A stretch of 64,000 nt of DNA from Marinobacter halophilus (lineage in GTDB: Bacteria; Pseudomonadota; Gammaproteobacteria; Pseudomonadales; Oleiphilaceae): the NCBI RefSeq assembly GCF_003007685.1, contig NZ_PXNN01000011.1:558001-622000 (forward strand), in the 5' to 3' direction. This document shows, piece by piece, positions 18,368-26,605 of this stretch. Positions within the stretch are counted from its first letter, which is position 1. Every line of letters begins with the position of its first letter. The notes under the pieces are model-generated. The model was not told the origin of the DNA. It made no database searches and saw only the letters and a program-made list of their open reading frames with translations. The position numbers and the translations under genes were made by a program.

Positions 18368-20074
18368 ATGACCAGCCCACAAAACAGCAACCGTCAGGCC
18401 ACCGGGCACATGCCCAAAGACGACCGCTACCTGTCCGCCACCCATGAGGTCACCAACCAGCCCAAAGCGCTGCAAGACTACAACCTCTATGAACAGGACA
18501 CCGCCCTGCGGGAAGCCGTATTGAGGGAAGGTGCCGGCCACGCTCACGAGGACCTGAGCCAGTTCGGCGCCTGGGCCGGCAAAGCCGAGACCATCGACCT
18601 GGGCAACCAGGCCAACGCCCATAAGCCCACCTTCAAAACCCACGACCGCTATGGCCACCGGGTCGACGAAGTCAGCTTTCATCCCGCCTATCACGAACTG
18701 ATGCGGGTAGCCCTGGAAAACGGCCTGCACAGCTCACCCTGGAGCAATCCCGGCCAGGGCGCTCACGTGGCCAGGGCCGCCAAATACTACCTGCACTCCC
18801 AGGTGGAAGCGGCCCACTGCTGCCCAATCACCATGACCTTCGCCGCAATCCCGTCGATCCGCAACCAGCCGGACCTGGCGAAAGTCTGGGAACAGAAAAT
18901 CCTGACCAACGAATACGACGCTCGCAACCTGCCGGATACCGACAAACGCTCCGTCACCATCGGCATGGCCATGACCGAAAAACAGGGCGGCAGCGACGTA
19001 CGCGCCAACACCACCCGCGCCTACGCCACAGGTCAGGAAGGCCCCGGCCAGCCCTACGAACTGGTCGGCCACAAATGGTTCGTGTCAGCGCCCATGTGTG
19101 ACGCCTTTTTAGTGCTGGCCCAGACCGCCAGCGGCCTGTCCTGCTTCCTGATGCCCAGATGGCGCCCGGACGGCAGCAAAAACCCCTGGCAGGTACAGCA
19201 GCTGAAAAACAAAATGGGCAACGTCGCCAACGCCTCCAGCGAAGTCGAAATCCGCGGCGCCCTGGCCTGGATGGTCGGTGAAGAAGGTCGCGGCGTGCGC
19301 ACCATCATCGACATGGTCGCCATGACCCGCTTCGACTGCATGATCGGCAGCTCCGCCGGCATGCGCCAGGCTGTCGCCCAGGCCACGCACCACTGCCACA
19401 ACCGCAGTGCCTTCGGCGCCCGCCTGAGCGACCAACCACTGATGCAGAACGTCCTGGCCGACCTCGTCATCGAAAACGAAGCCGCCCTCGCCTACACCCT
19501 GCGTGTCGCCCGCGCCATGGACAACCAAAACAACGAACACGAACGCCTGCTCGCCCGCCTGGCCACCCCGGTCGGCAAATACTGGATCTGCAAACGCACC
19601 CCCAACCACGCCTACGAAGCCATGGAGTGCATCGGCGGCAGCGGCGTGATGGAAGACTGCATCATGCCCCGGCTATTCCGGGAATCCCCGGTCAACGCCA
19701 TTTGGGAAGGCAGCGGCAACGTCCAGTGCCTGGACACCCTGCGTGCCATTCACAAAGAACCCGAAACCCTCGACGCCTTCTTCAAAGAAGCCGCCGAAGC
19801 CCGCGGCAGCGATCGCCACTTCGACCAGTTCCTGGCGCAACTGCAAACCGACTTCGCCGACCTCAGCGACTTCCAGTACCGCGCCCGCAACCTCGTCGAC
19901 CGCCTGGCCCTCGCCATGCAGGGCTCACTGCTACTGCGCTTTGGCGACAGACACGTCGCCGACGCCTTCTGCGCCTCCCGCCTGCAAGCCAGCGGCGGCA
20001 TGAACTACGGCAACCTGCCCTCCGGCACCAACCCGGCGGCCATTATCAAACGGGCAACGCCTGTAGTAGGCTAG
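18368..20074 (+). CDS. AidB-like acyl-CoA dehydrogenase
   Basis: 568 residues, slightly longer than E. coli AidB. Matches to the AidB pattern run throughout: YNLYEQDTALREAVLREGAG near the start, GMAMTEKQGGSDVRANTT (FAD loop), LVGHKWFVSAP, SEVEIRGALAWMVGEEGRG and PVNAIWEGSGNVQCLD with the Glu of the active-site region. AidB binds FAD, has weak isovaleryl-CoA dehydrogenase activity and binds DNA in E. coli. Whether this copy acts in DNA protection or in lipid metabolism is open, but the TetR partner suggests a metabolic role. Palindromic element B follows its stop. Confidence 0.9.
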   Translation: MTSPQNSNRQATGHMPKDDRYLSATHEVTNQPKALQDYNLYEQDTALREAVLREGAGHAHEDLSQFGAWAGKAETIDLGNQANAHKPTFKTHDRYGHRVDEVSFHPAYHELMRVALENGLHSSPWSNPGQGAHVARAAKYYLHSQVEAAHCCPITMTFAAIPSIRNQPDLAKVWEQKILTNEYDARNLPDTDKRSVTIGMAMTEKQGGSDVRANTTRAYATGQEGPGQPYELVGHKWFVSAPMCDAFLVLAQTASGLSCFLMPRWRPDGSKNPWQVQQLKNKMGNVANASSEVEIRGALAWMVGEEGRGVRTIIDMVAMTRFDCMIGSSAGMRQAVAQATHHCHNRSAFGARLSDQPLMQNVLADLVIENEAALAYTLRVARAMDNQNNEHERLLARLATPVGKYWICKRTPNHAYEAMECIGGSGVMEDCIMPRLFRESPVNAIWEGSGNVQCLDTLRAIHKEPETLDAFFKEAAEARGSDRHFDQFLAQLQTDFADLSDFQYRARNLVDRLALAMQGSLLLRFGDRHVADAFCASRLQASGGMNYGNLPSGTNPAAIIKRATPVVG

Positions 20075-20145
20075 GGGAAATCCAGTCTGCTCGCCTTAGC
20101 CCCTTAACAAAGCAGGCTAGCGAGACTCCCCGTGAAATGTTTGAG

Positions 20146-20252
20146 AACCGGGGAGGAACAGCTTTCCAAAACCTTGCGGAGCCATGGATGGCGGAGCAGA
20201 GCGTACAGGGAAGTATTCACAGCGTGTTTTGGAAAGCTGTTCCTCCCCGGTT
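20146..20252. repeat. Intergenic palindromic element B
   Basis: Perfectly complementary 27-bp arms (20146-20172 and 20226-20252) enclose a 53-nt core (20173-20225). The core begins CTTGCGGAGCCATGGATGGC and ends TTCACAGCGT. It differs from the core of element C1 at only three positions, while the outer arms differ. It lies between the AidB-like gene and the DUF503 gene. Confidence 0.88.
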
Positions 20253-20277
20253 CCGCCACCAAAAGCTGGACCCAAAA

Positions 20278-20622
20278 ATGTCAGAAGCCCTGAGAAAGCT
20301 GCTTAGGGAAGGCAACACGCCAACCCAGACCACGATCACCCCGCACGTCGGCGTACTGACCCTGCACTTTCAGCTCTACGGCTGTGAAGACCTCAAAGCC
20401 AAACGCAAAACCTTCACCGCCATGAAAGCCATCTGGGGCAAAGAACCCGACCTGGCCGTCAGCGAAACCGCCGACCACGACGCCCTCGATTGCGCCACCT
20501 GGACCATCGCCGCCCTCGGCGCCAGCGCCCAGCAAATAACCCAACGCCTCGATCAGGTCGAAAAAGACATCCAGGACCGCATCGACGCCGCCATCCTCGA
20601 CGTCCACCGCGAAATTCTCTGA
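20278..20622 (+). CDS. DUF503 (YlxP-like) family protein
   Basis: 114 residues from the ATG at 20278; the frame is open far upstream, but that part overlaps the AidB-like gene and element B and is not coding. The pattern VGVLTLHFQLYGCEDLKAKRKTF, then AVSETADHDALDCATWTIAAL and a C-terminal helix resembles DUF503, a small ferredoxin-like fold family of unknown function (YlxP in Bacillus). The start has a weak ribosome site. The next plus-strand gene, panP, begins about 190 nt downstream. Confidence 0.65.
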   Translation: MSEALRKLLREGNTPTQTTITPHVGVLTLHFQLYGCEDLKAKRKTFTAMKAIWGKEPDLAVSETADHDALDCATWTIAALGASAQQITQRLDQVEKDIQDRIDAAILDVHREIL

Positions 20623-20809
20623 CCCGACACAACACCCAGAAACATCCAACATCCCCGGGGCATAGCGTCATTCCGGTTCAGGCCTTATACTACGCACCCT
20701 CAGGGAATACATGACCTGCCCACAGGCAGGCCAGCACTACAAACGCCGGGCAGTGCCTGGCCCCGTCCGCCGGGTTTCCGGAACCAACCCCACGGACAAC
20801 CACTGAATT

Positions 20810-22498
20810 ATGTGTGGCTCTATGACCGGAAAGAAAAAATCCGCCCAGGCCTCGATCGAGGCCATGTATCGAGTGTTCACGGTGCCCGAGGCGCCGGAAT
20901 CGACGCTGAGCCGCATAGACCAGAACATCTCCCGCAACCTGGCCGGATTTCTCCAGGAACACATCGTTGCCGTTGAACGGGACCTGTCTGAGGTCGAAAA
21001 GAACTTTGCCGATTCCGCCATCCCGGAAAAACCGGTATTCGTGTCGGAGCAAGCCCAGTTCCTGCTCGACAAACTGGTGGCCAATTCGGTTCACACCGCG
21101 TCACCCGCCTTCATCGGCCACATGACCTCGGCACTGCCCTACTTCATGCTGCCGCTGTCGAAAATCATGATTGCCCTGAACCAGAACCTGGTCAAAACCG
21201 AAACTTCCAAGGCGTTTACCCCCATGGAGCGCCAGGTCCTGGGCATGATTCATCGGCTGGTGTACCAGCAGGATGGCTCCTTCTACCGCAAATGGATGCA
21301 CGACCCCCGGCACGCCTTGGGCGCCATGTGCTCCGGCGGCACCGTCGCCAACCTGACCGCCTTGTGGGTTGCCCGCAACCGTGCCTTCCCTGCCGAAGGC
21401 AGCTTCCGCGGCTTGCACGAAGAAGGCCTGTTCCGCGCCCTGAAATATTATGGCTACGAAGGCGCCGCCATCGTCGTCTCCAAACGCGGCCATTACTCGC
21501 TGCGCAAAGCCGCCGACGTCCTCGGCCTGGGCCGTGATGCCCTGGTACCGGTCGACACCGACGACAACAATTGCATCCAGACCGACGCCCTGCGCGACAA
21601 ATGCCTGGAGCTGCAAAAACAGAAAATCAAAGTCATGGCCATCTGCGGCGTCGCCGGCACTACCGAAACCGGCAACGTCGACCCCCTGGACGCCATGGCC
21701 GACATCGCCCGCGAATTCGGCGCCCACTTCCACGTCGACGCCGCCTGGGGTGGCCCGACCCTGTTCTCTCGCACCTACCGGCACCTGCTGCGCGGCATCG
21801 AAAAAGCCGATTCAGTTACCTTCGACGCCCACAAACAGCTTTATGTGCCCATGGGCGTCGGCCTGGTGGTATTTAAAGACCCAAGCCTCGCCAGTGCGGT
21901 CGAACACCACGCCCAGTACATCATTCGGAAAGGCTCCAGAGACCTCGGCAGCACCACCCTCGAAGGCTCCCGCCCGGGCATGTCCATGCTGATTCACTCG
22001 GGCCTGAAAATCCTGGCCCGGGAAGGCTATGAAATCCTGATCGACCAAGGCATCGAAAAGGCGAAAAGCTTCGCCCAGATGATTGACGAGCAGCCGGACT
22101 TCGAACTGATCACCCGGCCAGAATTGAACATCCTGACCTATCGCTACTGCCCTGAAATAGCCCAGCAAGCGCTGGCCGTGGCCGACGAACTCCAGGCCGA
22201 AAAGATAAACACCTGCCTGAGCCGCATCACCAAGTTCATCCAGAAAACCCAGCGGGAGCGCGGCAAAGCGTTCGTGTCCAGAACCCGGCTGGAGCCTGCT
22301 CGTTACTTTCACTTCCCCTGCATCGTGTTCCGGGTGGTGTTGGCCAACCCGTTAACCACGGCAGAGATCCTGGAAGATATCCTGAAGGAGCAGCGGGAGT
22401 TGTCAGGGGAGAAAGGTATTGCAGATGAGATAAATATTTTGAACCAGATGGCCAATGCCGTTCTGAAACAAAACCAGAAAGAAGCCAAGCACGCCTAA
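20810..22498 (+). CDS. panP: Pyridoxal-dependent aspartate 1-decarboxylase PanP
   Basis: 562 residues of the group II PLP decarboxylase fold. GAMCSGGTVANLTAL (about 171-185), FHVDAAWGG (307-315) with the PLP-Asp, and FDAHKQLYVPMG with the Schiff-base Lys342 are visible. Length and the N-terminal segment (YRVFTVPEAPESTLSRIDQNI) fit the PanP group that makes beta-alanine from aspartate in place of pyruvoyl PanD. A glutamate or other amino-acid decarboxylase role cannot be excluded. ATG 20822 is an alternative start. It would supply beta-alanine to the CoA pathway whose coaBC and coaD also lie in this window. Confidence 0.85.
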   Translation: MCGSMTGKKKSAQASIEAMYRVFTVPEAPESTLSRIDQNISRNLAGFLQEHIVAVERDLSEVEKNFADSAIPEKPVFVSEQAQFLLDKLVANSVHTASPAFIGHMTSALPYFMLPLSKIMIALNQNLVKTETSKAFTPMERQVLGMIHRLVYQQDGSFYRKWMHDPRHALGAMCSGGTVANLTALWVARNRAFPAEGSFRGLHEEGLFRALKYYGYEGAAIVVSKRGHYSLRKAADVLGLGRDALVPVDTDDNNCIQTDALRDKCLELQKQKIKVMAICGVAGTTETGNVDPLDAMADIAREFGAHFHVDAAWGGPTLFSRTYRHLLRGIEKADSVTFDAHKQLYVPMGVGLVVFKDPSLASAVEHHAQYIIRKGSRDLGSTTLEGSRPGMSMLIHSGLKILAREGYEILIDQGIEKAKSFAQMIDEQPDFELITRPELNILTYRYCPEIAQQALAVADELQAEKINTCLSRITKFIQKTQRERGKAFVSRTRLEPARYFHFPCIVFRVVLANPLTTAEILEDILKEQRELSGEKGIADEINILNQMANAVLKQNQKEAKHA

Positions 22499-22548
22499 GG
22501 CTTGCCGAATACAGCTCCGTGGCATGAGGCGGGGTGTGCGGGACGCCT

Positions 22549-22593
22549 TTCCAAAACCTTGCGCAGCCATGGATGGCGGAGGCAAATTGCCTC
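22549..22593. repeat. Truncated palindromic element C2
   Basis: The left half of the same family, CTTTCCAAAACCTTGCG followed by AGCCATGGATGGCGG, is almost identical to element B but stops abruptly. Where the core should continue there is a perfect 15-bp palindrome, GAGGCAAATTGCCTC (22579-22593). No right arm exists, so the copy is a remnant. Confidence 0.75.
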
Positions 22594-22603
22594 ATCACCG
22601 CAA

Positions 22604-22708
22604 GGGTAAGGGGAGGCTTCTCCCAAAACACGCTGTGAATACGTCCGTGTACGCTCTGCTCCGCCATCCATGGCTTCGCAAGGTTTTGGGAGAAGCCTCC
22701 CCTCACCC
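22604..22708. repeat. Intergenic palindromic element C1 (reverse orientation)
   Basis: Arms 22604-22629 and 22683-22708 pair over 26 bp with one mismatch around a 53-nt core (22630-22682). Read on the minus strand, the core matches element B at 50 of 53 positions. The inner end of the arm (CCAAAAC) is shared with B, and the outer part is different but again self-complementary. It lies between the convergent panP and the 22732-22998 gene and would form a strong bidirectional hairpin. Confidence 0.88.
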
Positions 22709-22731
22709 TCGCTCAGAGTCAGCCGATCAAA

Positions 22732-22998
22732 TCAGTACATAGCCTCTTCGTCATCCAGCACCTCGTGCAGGATCTCCAGAAACATCTTGTCCGCTTCACT
22801 CCAGTTTTCCGGAATACGAATGGTGGTATTGGCACTGATCTCACGGGCGATCAACGCATCAGCATCCTTTGCGCCCTTGTGCTTGCGGGCAATATCCATG
22901 GATTTGACCGCAATGGTCGGCTCACTCATGACCTTTTTGATAAAAACACGTAGCTCTTCAATCATCTTGGATTGACGGCTCTCGGAAGATGAACTCAT
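22732..22998 (-). CDS. Conserved-looking hypothetical protein, 88 aa
   Basis: Start at ATG 22998 with GGGGAG six bases upstream. The protein is soluble and charged (SKMIEELRVFIKKVMSEP; ISANTTIRIPENWSEADKMF; acidic tail DDEEAMY), with no membrane segment or recognised motif. I do not recognise a family. It follows the PiT transporter gene by 100 nt on the same strand; it does not look like the DUF47/PhoU-like partner often found beside PiT transporters. Confidence 0.6.
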   Translation of the reverse strand: MSSSSESRQSKMIEELRVFIKKVMSEPTIAVKSMDIARKHKGAKDADALIAREISANTTIRIPENWSEADKMFLEILHEVLDDEEAMY

Positions 22999-23098
22999 TC
23001 TAGACTCCCCGAAGGTGGACGACGGCAAAGCAAACCCGCTCCGCGCAATAGCCATAGTATGGCCAAACAGCGGGGCCGTCACCAGCCCCCATCAACGT

Positions 23099-24664
23099 TC
23101 AGATCATCAGGCCGCGCAGGGCAAAGAACAGGAACGCGGCCATCAGGGCAGACGCCGGCACCGTGATAATCCACGCTGCCGCAATCCTGAACAGGTGCGA
23201 GCGCTTGACCATTTCTTCCCGATAGATCTTCTTCAGGCGCTTATGCTCTGATTTCGACAGCGGCACCTGGGCCTTCCTCTTTTTGGCCTGTTTCAGCAGG
23301 TATTCCATCTCTTCGACCGAGGCATTGCGGAAGTCATCCAGGAACGGCTTCAAACGCTCTTGCTCGGCTGAGTCGTGATGTTCCATGATTTTGTGCAGCT
23401 GGGTCGCGTAGTTGGACTTAAGGTATTCCCGCAGAAAGCCGACACCAAACACGCCACCAATAGCAATGTGGGTAGAGCTGACCGGCAAGCCCAGCTGGGA
23501 TGCCAGAATCACCGTCAAGGCCGCAGACAACGCTATACAGAAGGCTCGGGTCTTGTCGAGTTCGGTGATTTCACTGCCTACCGTCTTGATCAGCCTTGGG
23601 CCGAACAGCATCAAACCTACGGCAAGCCCAAAGGCACCAATTAACATGATCCACAACGGAATACTGGCCGTCATCACCACGCCGCCGCCAGACTGAATGG
23701 CATCGTTGATCGCCGCAAGCGGGCCGATGGCATTAGCCACGTCGTTGGCACCGTGAGCAAAACTGAGTAAGGCTGCGGCAAAAATCAGCGGCCAGGTAAA
23801 CAGAGTGTTGACCCCTTTGGTACTGTTCTCCATGGTCGCCGCACGGCGACTAACCAGGCTACGCATGATGAAAAAGACCACCACCGCGATTGCCAGACCA
23901 ATCATGGATGACTGGAAAAACGTCACCTTGACCAGCTGGCTCATGCCTTTGATCATCAGGTAGGTACCGAATGCCCAGGCCATAATGGCAACCAGCCAGG
24001 GTACAAAAGTACGGGCCGAGGACACCAGGTTTTGCTGATAAAGCACCGTTTTCTTAATGGCAAACAGAAACAGCGCCGCGAGAACCCCGCCAAGCACAGG
24101 GGAAATCACCCAGCTCGCAACAATCTTGCCCATCACCGACCAGTCAGCAATAGCCCAACCGCCAGCTGCAATACCGGCACCCAACACACCACCGACAATG
24201 GAGTGGGTGGTTGAAACCGGTGCGCCCATCCAGGTGGCCAGGTTCAGCCACAACGCACCCGCGAGCAACGCCGCTGTCATCAGCCAGACAAACTCTCGGG
24301 GGTCTTCAAGACTGGTCGGATCAATGATGCCGCCCTTGATGGTAGAAACCACATCACCGCCAGCGATGATGGCACCGCCGGCCTCAAAGACCGCCGCCAG
24401 CAAAACAGCTGCGCCCAACGACAAGGCGCCGGAACCCACCGCCGGGCCCACGTTGTTGGCGACATCATTGGCGCCGATGTTGATCGCCATGTAGCCACCG
24501 ATGACAGCGGCCGCCATCAACAGCATATTGTTGGGCAAGCCCTGACTGAAGGCACCCACAATTAACCAGACACAGAGCAGAAACAGTACGCTGAGGCCGA
24601 CCCGATACCGTTCCGTGGCGGGGCTGGTAAGAAGAGTATCCAGATAGCTGCTGGAACGGGCCAT
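23099..24664 (-). CDS. PiT-family inorganic phosphate transporter
   Basis: 521 residues from ATG 24664 (ATG 24676 also possible); the open frame further upstream is not homologous. The signature of each PHO4 repeat is present: GANDVANNVGPAVGSG in the first half and HGANDVANAIGPLAAI in the second. There are about ten to twelve hydrophobic segments and a charged cytoplasmic loop (LKQAKKRKAQVPLSKSEHKR) before the last membrane helix. It imports phosphate with cations at low affinity. It is divergent from the diguanylate cyclase gene. Its regulation is not obvious; no good Pho box is present. Confidence 0.92.
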   Translation of the reverse strand: MARSSSYLDTLLTSPATERYRVGLSVLFLLCVWLIVGAFSQGLPNNMLLMAAAVIGGYMAINIGANDVANNVGPAVGSGALSLGAAVLLAAVFEAGGAIIAGGDVVSTIKGGIIDPTSLEDPREFVWLMTAALLAGALWLNLATWMGAPVSTTHSIVGGVLGAGIAAGGWAIADWSVMGKIVASWVISPVLGGVLAALFLFAIKKTVLYQQNLVSSARTFVPWLVAIMAWAFGTYLMIKGMSQLVKVTFFQSSMIGLAIAVVVFFIMRSLVSRRAATMENSTKGVNTLFTWPLIFAAALLSFAHGANDVANAIGPLAAINDAIQSGGGVVMTASIPLWIMLIGAFGLAVGLMLFGPRLIKTVGSEITELDKTRAFCIALSAALTVILASQLGLPVSSTHIAIGGVFGVGFLREYLKSNYATQLHKIMEHHDSAEQERLKPFLDDFRNASVEEMEYLLKQAKKRKAQVPLSKSEHKRLKKIYREEMVKRSHLFRIAAAWIITVPASALMAAFLFFALRGLMI

Positions 24665-24862
24665 ATTGATGATCATCTCTTTTAGGCTGAGTATAATTCG
24701 GGCGATCTTGCCGCCGGGCGCAACTATAATTTTTTTGCCATAAAATTGAAACATAACTGACACAAAGGCAGGCGTCACATTCCTGAGAAAAGGGCCTGCA
24801 AGCACTACACAAATTGACGCATACTGCTCGAAATCGCGCCAAAAAAACCATAAAAACAGCCT

Positions 24863-25975
24863 ATGAATGAACAAGTGATCGCTGACCAGCAGAACTCTGC
24901 TGGGCAAGACGAGCAGCAAATATCCCGTTTGCTCAACGGCCTGTCTGCCGCGACTGTGGCTTTCCTGGCCGGCATCGGCACCAAAGCCTGGTACGCAGAC
25001 CATGTCACCCATGCCTGGGTGCTGTGGCTATTTATCATCCCGGTAACACTGAACATGGCCTGGTACGCCTGGAAGCGGGACGGCGTTGTTCAGAAAATCG
25101 CCCTGCTAATCATTGTCAGCCTATTATTCGGCTACCTTCTGGCGTCTGGCGGTGAAGGCAACACCGGGCCGCTGTGGTTCTATGTATTCCCCCCCCTGCT
25201 GTTCTATCTGACCAGCCTGAAAGGCGGCACCGCCATTCTGCTGTTCTCCTACCTGCTGGCAATCATCGTGTTTCAGTTTCCGGGAATACCGCTGGTAACC
25301 GCCGAATACTCGTTTGATTTCAAAATCCGTTTTTTTGCTGCCCTGACCTTTGAATCCATTTTCTGTTTTGTTCTTGAGGCTGGCCGTTTACGGGCCCGCA
25401 GCAAGCTGCTGGATCTGGCCAAAGCCCATGAGCATGCGGCCCGCACCGACGAACTGACCGGACTGGCCAATCGCCGGGACATGCAGAACCGCCTGAACAC
25501 CGAATTCTCCCGTTTCAAGCGCTCGGGCCACCACTTCTCGGTGGTGTTGATTGACCTGGACCTGTTCAAGCGGGTCAACGATGACTACGGCCACGATGCC
25601 GGCGATCGGGTGCTGCAGCAGTTCTCAGAGCTGACCCGAACCATCGTGCGACAATCCGATGTGGCCGCGCGCTGGGGCGGTGAGGAGTTTCTGCTATTAC
25701 TGCCAGATACCACCCTGCTACAGGCGCTGACCCTGGCCGAACGACTGCGCTCCGAAGTTGCCGCAACTGAATTCCGCCATCGTGACGAGTTACTGCCAGT
25801 GACCATAAGTGCTGGCGTCTGCTCGATCTCAAAAGCGGGTTCTGTGAACGAACTGCTCAAGCAGGCCGACATCCAGCTTTACAACGCCAAAGACGCCGGC
25901 AGAAACCGGATAGCGCCCCGGGTAAGGAGCCAGGACACTTCAGCTAAGGCTGGCCCTCCTCCTGCAGGGGCTTGA
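24863..25975 (+). CDS. Membrane diguanylate cyclase (GGDEF)
   Basis: 370 residues. Five or six hydrophobic segments cover about residues 27-172, then a short linker leads to a GGDEF domain at about 192-350. The active site is GGEEF (272-276), and the product-inhibition I-site RxxD (RQSD, 263-266) sits five residues before it, so it is probably active and feedback inhibited. It makes c-di-GMP from two GTP. The membrane part shows no named sensor domain to me. Confidence 0.93.
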   Translation: MNEQVIADQQNSAGQDEQQISRLLNGLSAATVAFLAGIGTKAWYADHVTHAWVLWLFIIPVTLNMAWYAWKRDGVVQKIALLIIVSLLFGYLLASGGEGNTGPLWFYVFPPLLFYLTSLKGGTAILLFSYLLAIIVFQFPGIPLVTAEYSFDFKIRFFAALTFESIFCFVLEAGRLRARSKLLDLAKAHEHAARTDELTGLANRRDMQNRLNTEFSRFKRSGHHFSVVLIDLDLFKRVNDDYGHDAGDRVLQQFSELTRTIVRQSDVAARWGGEEFLLLLPDTTLLQALTLAERLRSEVAATEFRHRDELLPVTISAGVCSISKAGSVNELLKQADIQLYNAKDAGRNRIAPRVRSQDTSAKAGPPPAGA

Positions 25976-26050
25976 GCAACCCGACTGCCCTCGTTATGAT
26001 CGGGCGCGGCGGCCGATCGGTCAGAATTTTGAGCAAACACAGGTAGTCAC

Positions 26051-26497
26051 ATGGCAGCAATTCGCATTCTGGTGGGCAGCGTATACGGCGGGGCTCTGCT
26101 AACTGCTCGCAAGATCGGGCAGGAGCTGGAAACCGACGGTCACCAGGTGGTGGTTCTGGAAAACCCAAAACTGGGCGATATTACCGGCAATGATGATGCC
26201 CTGCTGGTGTGTACCTCGACTACCGGGCAAGGCGAGGTTCCACCAAACCTTCTGCCCTTTTACGTCGATCTCAGAGACCAGCTACCGCAGCAGCCGGGGC
26301 GTCCGTTTGGCGTTATTGTCCTGGGCGACAGCTCATACGGCGATACCTTTTGTGGCGCCGGCACATTGATGGAAGAAGCACTCTTCGAAACCAGCGCCCG
26401 CAAGGTTGGCGACTCATTAAAGATTGACGCCCTGGAAACCCTGGAGCCAGAGTCCGAAGCGGTGCCCTGGGCAAAAAGCTGGGTTAACGGGATTTGA
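26051..26497 (+). CDS. Flavodoxin-domain protein (MioC-like)
   Basis: 148 residues, one flavodoxin fold. GSVYGGA is the phosphate loop, STTGQGEVPPNLLPFY lies at the FMN ring, and LGDSSYGDTFCGAG follows. The length and pattern fit the MioC/YqcA group of small FMN electron carriers. It probably donates electrons to a biosynthetic reductase; the partner is unknown. It starts about 75 nt after the diguanylate cyclase gene. Confidence 0.85.
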   Translation: MAAIRILVGSVYGGALLTARKIGQELETDGHQVVVLENPKLGDITGNDDALLVCTSTTGQGEVPPNLLPFYVDLRDQLPQQPGRPFGVIVLGDSSYGDTFCGAGTLMEEALFETSARKVGDSLKIDALETLEPESEAVPWAKSWVNGI

Positions 26498-26507
26498 CCT
26501 TTCTTTA

Positions 26508-26599
26508 CACAAGTTACCAAATTGGTGGGTAACGGCGCTTGAGACGCCTTCGGCGTCAGGCCATACTCAAAAGCATAATGACAAAAATGGTAACTTGTG
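26508..26599. promoter_or_regulatory. Inverted repeat with internal hairpin
   Basis: CACAAGTTACCA (26508-26519) and its exact complement TGGTAACTTGTG (26588-26599) flank 68 nt. That interval holds another GGTAAC (26528) and a GACGC-CTTCG-GCGTC hairpin (26542-26556). The right repeat ends seven bases before the likely start codon of the next gene. It could be a terminator, an operator pair or an mRNA structure masking that start. Confidence 0.5.
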
Positions 26600-26605
26600 A
26601 CTCTG

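Noticed and set aside
19627..20277. In-frame upstream extension of the DUF503 gene.
   Set aside because: It overlaps the AidB-like gene and palindromic element B; homology begins only at the ATG at 20278.
24676..24862. Possible Pho box (GTGTCAG-TTAT-GTTTCAA on the minus strand) before the PiT gene.
   Set aside because: Only about nine of fourteen positions match, and no -10 sits at the expected distance.
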